Shown here: positions 58,001 through 64,000 of the stretch, one piece after another
Layout: each line of letters begins with the position of its first letter
How positions within the stretch are numbered: the stretch's first letter is position 1
Assembly (NCBI GenBank): GCA_947623455.1
Contig: OX392536.1
Coordinates: forward strand, 11,527,282-11,591,281
DNA length: 64,000 bases
DNA from: Mimachlamys varia
Lineage: Eukaryota; Mollusca; Bivalvia; Pectinida; Pectinidae
Reading direction: 5' to 3'
Notes under the pieces: model-generated
Seen by the model: only the letters and a program-made list of their open reading frames with translations
What the model was told of the DNA's origin: nothing
The model's database searches: none
Position numbers and translations under genes: made by a program

Positions 58001-61000
58001 ATGTAAGTATAAGACAATAGAGACTCTGTGTACCTGTAAGTATAAGACAATAGAGACTGTGTATATGTAAGTATAAGACAATAAAGACTCTGTGTATATG
58101 TAAGTATAAGACAATAGAGACTCTGTGTACCTGTAAATATAAGACAATAGAGACTCTGTCTATATGTAAATATAAGACAATAGAGACTCTGTGTACCTGT
58201 AAATATAAGAGAATAGAGACTCTGTGTATATGTAAGTATAAGACAATAGAGACTCTGTGTACCTGTAAGTATAAGACAATAGAGACTGTGTATATGTAAG
58301 TATAAGACAATAAAGACTCTGTGTATATGTAAGTATAAGACAATAGAGACTCTGTGTATATGTAAGTATAAGACAATAGAGACTGTGTATATGTAAGTAT
58401 AAGACAATAAAGACTCTGTGTATATGTAAGTATAAGACAATAGAGACTCTGTGTACCTGTAAGTATAAGAGAATAGAGTTATAGGTTCTCTATTCTCTTA
58501 TACTTCAAGTTTTTTGTAGGAGATTTCCATTTGTTTCGGGAGTATGTGATGACCAACAAATTATATACATAGATTTAAAAGGGTGTCTGAGTGATTCTTT
58601 GAGATTAAAGAGTGTTTCAATGAAGAAATGTAGCATACATGGACTGAGTTGATTGTATGAAAGCAGCTCGATTGCCTGTCTATAGGTTACGGGTCATGTT
58701 ACGGGTCATTGGTTTGAATCATGGTCGGACCAGGCAATACCTGTGGCGTTCACTTTTTGTGTTTATAATAAAACAACCTGTTTAATTGATGATGTGTATT
58801 TTTTTCTCCTTTTCTTGGCAGTTTGCAAAAGTTGTATTGTTAAACACCTCCAAACCAGTAAGAGTTGTCCACAATGTGGGAACAAAGTGCACGAATCGCA
58901 GCCCCTCATCCACCTACGAGCAGACAGGACCATGCAGGACATAGTGTATAAACTTGTGCCTAACTTGTTTGAAAGTAAGTATGCTAGATAGTGTCTGGTC
59001 ATTGTAATAACTGCTCTCAGTTTAGTACTTATCAAAAATTTCCTCTGCAATTTAGACTGCATACGTCATAGTGTCCCAGTCATATGTAGAAATATCAGCA
59101 TTAAACTTAAACTGTTATAAAGATGTGAAACCCTATCAATTTTCAAAGCCAAGGAAGGTTTTTATCATCTGATACTTCATTCTGAAATGTGTCTTTTAAC
59201 AAGGAATTTTCATTTATTAATCTTAATTATTGCCATTACCTGTTAATTTCTTTAGATGAAGAGAAAAGGAGAGAAGATTTCTACAAATCAAGAGGATTTG
59301 CGAAACAAAAGAAAGGTAGTACATGTTGTGTCTTGAGATTTGTACACCCCTCGCTTACAATGTATACGTAGGTACAGGGATATAAGTCGTAATCACTTTG
59401 TCCACTAGTGCACCCAGACGTTTATGTGTGTGACTGTGATAAATCTGGGTACAACATCTTCAGGAGTCGCTGGTCATTTCTTTTCATATATCCACAACAT
59501 AGTGACAGATTTTGGTGGTCATCTGTAAAAGGTCAAAGGTCATAGGTGATCCTTGATCATTTTTTGAATAAGAAGCTTGTGTACAAGATATCTTGTGAAC
59601 CCTTAGACAGATTTAGTTCATATTCACACAATAGCATAACACTGCCATTTTTACACTTGAGTAGGTTTTGGTGATCATCTGTTGAGGTCAAAGGTCATAG
59701 GTGATCCTTGACCACTTTGAGAATGAGAAGCTTGTGTACAAGATATTAAGTTTATATATTTACATCACTCTATGGTTGAATAAGTTCTACACCTGATTAA
59801 ATTTTGGTAGCCATCAGTCAAGGTTAAAGGTCAAATTCTCAACTGACCACTTTGTGAGGGTGGGAGTATAGATCTTTGTGAGTCTTGCTTACTTCGTTTT
59901 TATTTTTCACAAAGAAACATTGGTTCCTTGTCGTTCCCAGATGAGTTGTAAAAAATATTATTTTCCTGCCAAAGCTTTTGGTTGTTAATTGCTTGCCTTC
60001 AGTTATGATTGTGTAATTAATTTCATTATCAGGGCTTGTTGTGGAAAAGAAAGCTGCTCCAAAGTTGTCATGTATCCTGAACAACCCCAATGCACACCAG
60101 TTCAAGTGTGATGAACAGATTGGACTTTGTCTGGAGCGATACAGGTAAGTCAAACCTACATCAAGTGTCTTGTCCAGGTAAAACCATTGTAATGTCTGGA
60201 GAGATACAGCAAAGTCTGGTCCAGGTAAAACCATTGTAATGTCTGGAGCGATACAGGTAAGTCAAAATTACATCAAGTGTCTGGTCCAGGTAAAACTTGT
60301 GATGTCTGGAGTGATACAGGTAAGTCAAACCTACATCAGGTGTCTGGTCCAGGTAAAACCATTGTTTTGTCTCGAGCGATACAGGTAAGTCAAACCTACA
60401 TCAGGTGTCTGGTCCAGGTAAAACCATTGTAATGTCTGGAGCGATACAGGTAAGTCAAAATTACATCAAGTGTCTGGTCCAGGTAAAACCATTGTAATGT
60501 CTGGAGCGATACAGGTAAGTCATACCTACATCAGGTGTCTGGTCCAGGTAAAACCATTGTAATGTCTGGAGTGATACAGGTAAGTCATACCTACATCAGG
60601 TGTCTGGTCCAGGTAAAACCATTGTAATGTCTGGAGCGATACAGGTAAATCATACCTACATCAAGTGTCTGGTCCAGGTAAAACCATTGTAATGTCTGGA
60701 GCGATACAGGTAAGTCATACCTACATCAGGTGTCTGGTCCAGGTAAAACCATTGTAATGTCTGGAGCGATACAGGTAAGTCAAACCTACATCAGGTGTCT
60801 GGTCCAGGTTAAACCATTGTAATGCCTGGAGTGATACTGGTAAGTCTGGTCCAGGTAAAACCATTGTAATGTCTGGAGCGATACAGGTAAGTCATACCTA
60901 CATCAGGTGTCTGGTCCAGGTAAAACCATTGTAATGTCTGGAGCGATACAGGTAAGTCATACCTACATCAGGTGTCTGGTCCAGGTAAAACCATTGTAAT

Positions 61001-63996
61001 GTCTGGAGAGATACAGGTAAGTCTGGTCCTGGTAAAACCATTGTAATGACTGGAGAGATACAGGTAAGTCTGATCCAGGTAAAACTATTGTAATGTCTGG
61101 AGCGATACAGGTAAGTCTGATCCAGGTAAAACCATTGTAATGTCTGGAGCGATACAGGTAAGTCTGATCCAGGTAAAACCATTGTAATGTCTGGAGCGAT
61201 ACAGGTAAGTCTGATCCAGGTAAAACTATTGTAATGTCTGGAGCGATACAGGTAAGTCTGATCCAGGTAAAACCATTGTAATGACTGGAGAGATACAGGT
61301 AAGTCTGATCCAGGTAAAACCATTGTAATGTCTGGAGAGATACAGGTAAGTCTGATCCAGGTAAAACTATTGTAATGTCTGGAGCGATACAGGTAAGTCT
61401 GATCCAGGTAAAACCATTGTAATGACTGGAGAGATACAGGTAAGTCTGATCCAGGTAAAACCATTGTAATGTCTGGAGAGATACAGGTAAGTCTGATCCA
61501 GGTAAAACCATTGTAATGACTGGAGAGATACAGGTAAGTCTGATCCAGGTAAAACTATTGTAATGAATGTCTGGAGAGATACAGGTAAGTCTGATCCAGG
61601 TAAAACCATTGTAATGTCTGGAGAGATACAGGTAAGTCTGATCCAGGTAAAACCATTGTAATGTCTGGAGAGATACAGGTAAGTCATACCTACATCAGGT
61701 GTCTGGTCCAGGTAAAACCATTGTAATGTCTGGAGCGATACAGGTAAGTCTGGTCCAGGTAAAACCATTGTAATGTCTGGAGCGATACAGGTAAGTCATA
61801 CCTACATCAGGTGTCTGGTCCAGGTAAAACCATTGTAATGTCTGGAGCGATACAGGTAAATCTGGTCCAGGTAAAACCATTGTAATGTCTGGAGCGATAC
61901 AGGTAAGTCTGGTCCAGGTAAAACCATTGTAATGTCTGGAGCGATACAGGTAAGTCATACCTACATCAGTTGTCTGATCCAGGTAAAACCATTGTAATGT
62001 CTGGAGCGATACAGGTAAGTCAAACCTACATCAGGTGTCTGGTCCAGGTAAAAACAATTTGTCAATTATAGATAAAAACTTACGTGTACTTGTTACTACT
62101 TTAATATACAATATTTCTTTATTTGAAAAATTATTGAAAATGTCTTTTTTGAGTGTATGAAAAGAAGTTATTATACTACATTAATGAAACACAGTCAGGG
62201 ATTGGTTTAGAGCTGTCAGTTGCAGGGAGACTAAATTTTGTGTCTCCCTCGCGGGCACCATGTCCAATTTTAGGTCGTTCAATAATAACAACCAAAACCA
62301 CGAATATTTAACAAAGATTTCATGTTATACCTACAGTTAAGCAATTATCATTTCTTTTCTCCCATTTCTCCCAAGGATGGCCATGCCACAAAAAAAATAT
62401 GTCTCCATGAATTCAAATTCAGTGTTTATCTATCTATCTATCGTTGTAGTATTCAGTCGATCCAGGTGAGTGGGGAGGCGTTTGATCTGAAGGTGCTGGA
62501 GAGGAAGTTTATTCGGTGTTCTATACGTGTTCTCATTGCTCACTTAAAGAGAATCATCACCAAGAAACTCAACATTCCTACAGGAGTGGAGGTAAGCTAA
62601 AATTGTGGAGAGGGGGGGGGGGGAGGGGGCATCATGGTGCCCATGTCTGTCCTGTCCAAAGTCAATGGAAGCGAGGGTTTTCATTCTGAAGTGTTGTTAT
62701 CTCCCTTGTTTGCCTTATCATGGCTACTTCGGAAAGTGTTTTTAGCTTCTCTGATCTGTTTAAGTGTGTTTATAAGTCAGGGTATAAACTTGATGATCTG
62801 TTTCAATGTTTCAGGTGGAGATGATGTGTGACAACGATGAACTGTTAGATGAAATGTCTATGAAACAAGTAAACCTGGTGTACTGGAGTCCTCGGGTATG
62901 TATTGTACTTATAAGTAAACAAGTAAACCTGGTGTACTGGAGTCCCCGGGTATGTATTGTACTTATAAGTAAACAAGTAAACCTGGTGTACTGGAGTCCC
63001 CGGGTATGTATTGTACTTATAAGTAAACAAGTAAACCTGGTGTACTGGAGTCCTCGGGTATGTATTGTACTTATAAGTAAACAAGTAAACCTGGTGTACT
63101 GGAGTCCTCGGGTATGTATTGTACTTTTAAGATATCCTCATTTGGGATGTTACTGAACTCACTGCAATTTCTAGCTCTTTTAACATATCATTACCATATT
63201 AAACATATCATTACCATATTTAACATACCATTACCATATTAAACATATCATTACCATATTTAACATATCATTACCATATTTAACATATCATTACCATATT
63301 TAACATATCATTACCATATTAAACATATCATTACCATATTTAACATATCATTACCATATTTAACATATCATTACCATATTTATTTGTTCCAAGAAGATTT
63401 CCTTATTTTCTTAAATCACTCCATGAAGCATAGGACGATTTTTTGTAAGTTTTTAAATTCAGTTTTTGTATCATCAAGATGTTTTTGCATCCAATTTTCT
63501 TGAGACTTGGTTACAAGGTAAAATGCCTAGAGGGCTCGGCCAAGTTTGATTAACCATTTTTGGCAGACTTAATTTGGCAGAGTTATGGCCGAAATGAAAA
63601 ATGTCATTTTATGACATTTTCGTGTAATATTGGCAACAAATTTCCGTTTTTCTTGAAACTTGGTAATAAGATTGAATGCCTAAAGGGGTCGACCAAGTTC
63701 ATTTGCCACTTTTGGTGGACATTATTTGGCGGAGTTATGGCCCCTTGCTTTAACATTTCTGTGCAATCACAGCAACACATATTTCCGATTTCTGTATATA
63801 AGCTTCAGTTTCTGATAAATTTTCAAGCAATACGTCTTGTGCCAACAGCATGAATATTACATGTTTCAACCTACTCTCAAAATGTTTTACCTATAATATG
63901 ATTACCCATTGTGAAAGTGGGGAATATTAATTCTAGTTTTTGACATAATGACATGGATGTTGTGATGATTGGATGCAGATCATGTTTACATTGCAG
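52077..63996 (+). CDS. PCGF1: PCGF1 (NSPC1), Polycomb group RING finger protein (last exon at window edge)
   Basis: PCGF1 pairs with RING1/2 in the non-canonical PRC1.1 complex with BCOR and KDM2B, which ubiquitinates histone H2A (family knowledge). Exons 52077-52097, 52519-52621, 58822-58974, 59256-59315, 60033-60144, 62450-62591, 62815-62895; 672 nt, 224 residues, all phases consistent. C3HC4 RING ligands are present: C22, C25, C38, H40, C43, C46, C57, C60 ([20 protein letters not shown]). Then [45 protein letters not shown] and a RAWUL ubiquitin-like domain from about residue 150 ([33 protein letters not shown]). Order and wording follow human PCGF1 rather than PCGF2/3/4/5/6. A final exon probably starts at 63997 after TTTACATTGCAG. 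Introns 2, 5 and 7 carry exon-edge arrays. Confidence 0.95.
52098..52518 (+). other. PCGF1 intron 1
   Basis: 421 bp, AT-rich; contains TACATACATGTATACA-type text common in such genomes. Nothing else seen. Confidence 0.5.
52519..52621 (+). CDS. PCGF1: PCGF1 exon 2, first half of RING
   Basis: 103 nt, acceptor CTCCATAG, donor GTAAGTAAT, phase 1 out. Encodes [34 protein letters not shown], nearly identical in pattern to human PCGF1. Confidence 0.96.
52622..53269 (+). repeat. Degenerate donor-proximal repeats at PCGF1 exon 2
   Basis: Immediately after the donor (CGTGTAAGTAATAGAGAACC) come irregular repeats with CAGTACCTGTACCAGACAAC, ATTAGTTATAAATCACAATA and ACCTGTAAGTACATGTATAA. They share the TGTAAGTA..AAGAGAATAGAGA core with the donor and with the regular 33-bp array that follows, so they look like the older, diverged edge of that array. 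Confidence 0.8.
53270..58479 (+). repeat. 5.2-kb array of a 33-bp unit (~155 copies) in PCGF1 intron 2
   Basis: Unit contains GAGACTCTGTGTATATGTAA and GTATAAGACAATA; sub-types alternate ATATG/ACCTG, AAGTAT/AAATAT, AGACA/AGAGA and ATAGAG/ATAAAG. Many units hold GTAAGTAT, a perfect U1-complementary donor on the transcribed strand. Higher-order copies: the rare AGAGAATC junction at 54653 recurs at 56105 (44 units) and 57062 (29 units). Minus ORFs of up to 1707 codons are artefacts of the 33-bp period. Confidence 0.96.
58461..58505. repeat. Perfect 18-bp inverted repeat closing the 33-bp array
   Basis: AAGTATAAGAGAATAGAG at 58461-58478 is followed, after the 9-nt spacer TTATAGGTT, by its exact reverse complement at 58488-58505. 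The array ends here with one inverted partial unit. Confidence 0.95.
58506..58821 (+). other. PCGF1 intron 2, acceptor-proximal unique part
   Basis: About 316 bp without repeats apart from GGTTACGGGTCATGTTACGG; it ends in a good pyrimidine tract before exon 3. Nothing else seen. Confidence 0.5.
58822..58974 (+). CDS. PCGF1: PCGF1 exon 3, second half of RING
   Basis: 153 nt, acceptor TTCTTGGCAG, donor GTAAGT. Encodes [20 protein letters not shown] and [20 protein letters not shown]. It carries the last four zinc ligands. 6.2 kb of intron separates the two halves of the RING. Confidence 0.96.
59256..59315 (+). CDS. PCGF1: PCGF1 exon 4
   Basis: 60 nt, acceptor TTTCTTTAG, donor GTAGTA, phase 1 both sides. 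Encodes [20 protein letters not shown] (human EEKRIREFYQSRG). Confidence 0.93.
59500..59850 (+). repeat. Dispersed repeat, ~3 copies, with DR1-like motifs, PCGF1 intron 4
   Basis: Recurring phrases TTTTGGTGGTCATCTG, AGGTCAAAGGTCATAGGTGA and AGAAGCTTGTGTACAAGATA. AGGTCAAAGGTCA, the nuclear-receptor DR1 consensus, is exact at 59530-59542 and 59685-59697 and one base off at 59821-59833. Probably a worn dispersed repeat; receptor binding is untested. Confidence 0.6.
60033..60144 (+). CDS. PCGF1: PCGF1 exon 5
   Basis: 112 nt, acceptor CATTATCAG, donor GTAAGT, phase 2 out. Encodes [20 protein letters not shown] and [14 protein letters not shown] (human YDEQLNLCLERL). Its last ~20 nt and donor are the seed of the intron 5 array. 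Confidence 0.93.
60125..62052 (+). repeat. Exon-5-donor array in PCGF1 intron 5 (~35 units of 65 or 47 bp)
   Basis: Units repeat TGTCTGGAGCGATACAG followed by GTAAGT, i.e. the last ~17 nt of exon 5 plus its donor, then (long form) CATACCTACATCAGGTGT, then CTGGTCCAGGTAAAACCATT. Long units are about 65 bp, short units about 47 bp, and short ones dominate from 61010 to 61680. Each unit therefore presents ACAG/GTAAGT and a second donor-like CCAG/GTAAAA. Confidence 0.95.
62053..62449 (+). other. PCGF1 intron 5, acceptor-proximal unique part
   Basis: About 400 bp of AT-rich sequence ending in a (TATC) microsatellite before exon 6. Nothing else seen. Intron 6 (62592-62814) contains a G-rich tract near 62612-62628. 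Confidence 0.5.
62450..62591 (+). CDS. PCGF1: PCGF1 exon 6, RAWUL domain start
   Basis: 142 nt, acceptor TCGTTGTAG after a (TATC)n tract, donor GTAAGC, phase 0 out. Encodes [20 protein letters not shown] and [20 protein letters not shown], matching human NKYVRCSVRAEVRHLRRVL. Confidence 0.93.
62815..62895 (+). CDS. PCGF1: PCGF1 exon 7, RAWUL domain
   Basis: 81 nt, acceptor ATGTTTCAG, donor GTATGT, phase 0 both sides. Encodes [20 protein letters not shown] and LVYWSPR (human DNEVLPDHMTMKQIWLSRW). The 3' 33 nt plus donor are repeated four more times in frame. Confidence 0.92.
62863..63132 (+). repeat. 54-bp in-frame duplication of the PCGF1 exon 7 end and donor (5 copies)
   Basis: Starts at 62863, 62917 and every 54 bp. 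Each copy has AAACAAGTAAACCTGGTGTA, CTGGAGTCC(T/C)CGG and the donor GTATGTATTG. 54 is divisible by three and there is no stop between copies, so reading through adds [18 protein letters not shown] per copy. Confidence 0.95.
63181..63384. repeat. 20-bp tandem array (~10 copies)
   Basis: Unit TAACATATCATTACCATATT with T/A variation at one position, in PCGF1 intron 7. AT-rich simple array with no exon text. Confidence 0.95.
63470..63760. repeat. Dispersed repeat, two ~160-bp copies, PCGF1 intron 7
   Basis: CTTGAGACTTGGTTACAAGG and CTTGAAACTTGGTAATAAGA, each followed by AATGCCTA, GGCCAAGTTTGAT or GACCAAGTTCATT, and GAGTTATGGCC. Two diverged copies of a repeat type that I associate with bivalve introns. 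Confidence 0.7.
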
Positions 63997-64000
63997 GGCT
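63985..64000 (+). other. PCGF1: Probable acceptor and start of PCGF1 last exon
   Basis: TTTACATTGCAG at 63985-63996 is the best acceptor after exon 7, and the window ends four bases into the putative exon. PCGF1 proteins need about 20 more C-terminal residues after exon 7. Confidence 0.5.

Noticed and set aside
53253..58376. Minus ORFs of 1707, 1619 and 1233 codons (SLYCLI / YTESLLS repeats)
   Set aside because: Artefacts of the 33-bp array in PCGF1 intron 2; three overlapping frames are open at the same time and read antisense to the gene.
60898..61958. Minus ORFs with [13 protein letters not shown] repeats in PCGF1 intron 5
   Set aside because: Antisense reading of the exon 5 donor array; the unit composition explains the openness.
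53270..62052. Arrays considered as CRISPR-like repeat-spacer structures
   Set aside because: The units are contiguous with no unique spacers, and the host is eukaryotic with spliced genes.

Overview
This is a eukaryotic nuclear genome window from an animal, most likely a mollusc and probably a bivalve. The reasons are split genes with mostly GT-AG introns, AT-rich introns, a tRNA-derived SINE and dispersed intron repeats of a kind I associate with bivalve genomes, and three genes clearly related to vertebrate genes. The organism call is inference. The gene calls rest on exon-by-exon reading with matching splice phases.

Layout: (1) 1-2948, plus strand: the last four exons of a FAM193-family gene, followed by a probable 3' UTR. 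(2) 5066-9355: convergent intergenic space with a 71-bp tandem array and two blocks of a 53-bp array. (3) 9356-51748, minus strand: a complete HPS1 gene (BLOC-3 subunit), 16 coding exons, 2400 nt of CDS including the stop, predicted 799 aa. (4) 51749-52076: a 328-bp head-to-head promoter containing an inverted repeat. (5) 52077 to the window end, plus strand: PCGF1 (RING protein of the PRC1.1 Polycomb complex), seven exons (224 residues), with the last exon apparently starting at 63997.

Most of the DNA is tandem repeat inside introns. HPS1 intron 3 (18.7 kb) is almost entirely a 21-bp minisatellite. HPS1 intron 1 holds three tandem copies of a 2499-bp unit. PCGF1 intron 2 is mostly a 33-bp array. 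Because 21 and 33 are multiples of three, these arrays give open reading frames of up to 1707 codons that are not genes.

The most unusual pattern is that many arrays are built from an exon edge plus its splice site. Arrays at the donors of HPS1 exons 8 and 9 and PCGF1 exons 2, 5 and 7, at the acceptors of HPS1 exons 5 and 13, and at the HPS1 C-terminal codons all appear to be copied outward from a real splice junction or coding end. This leaves dozens to more than a hundred decoy splice sites beside the real ones. Other notable items are a textbook U12-type AT-AC intron in HPS1 with a decayed copy of the next exon inside it, two copies of a TIR element inserted into two different arrays with their own target duplications, and a TTAA-flanked element whose left part was triplicated after insertion.

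The three genes have no obvious shared pathway: HPS1 acts in lysosome-related organelle biogenesis and PCGF1 in chromatin. Their link here is the shared divergent promoter region and the shared style of repeat growth.
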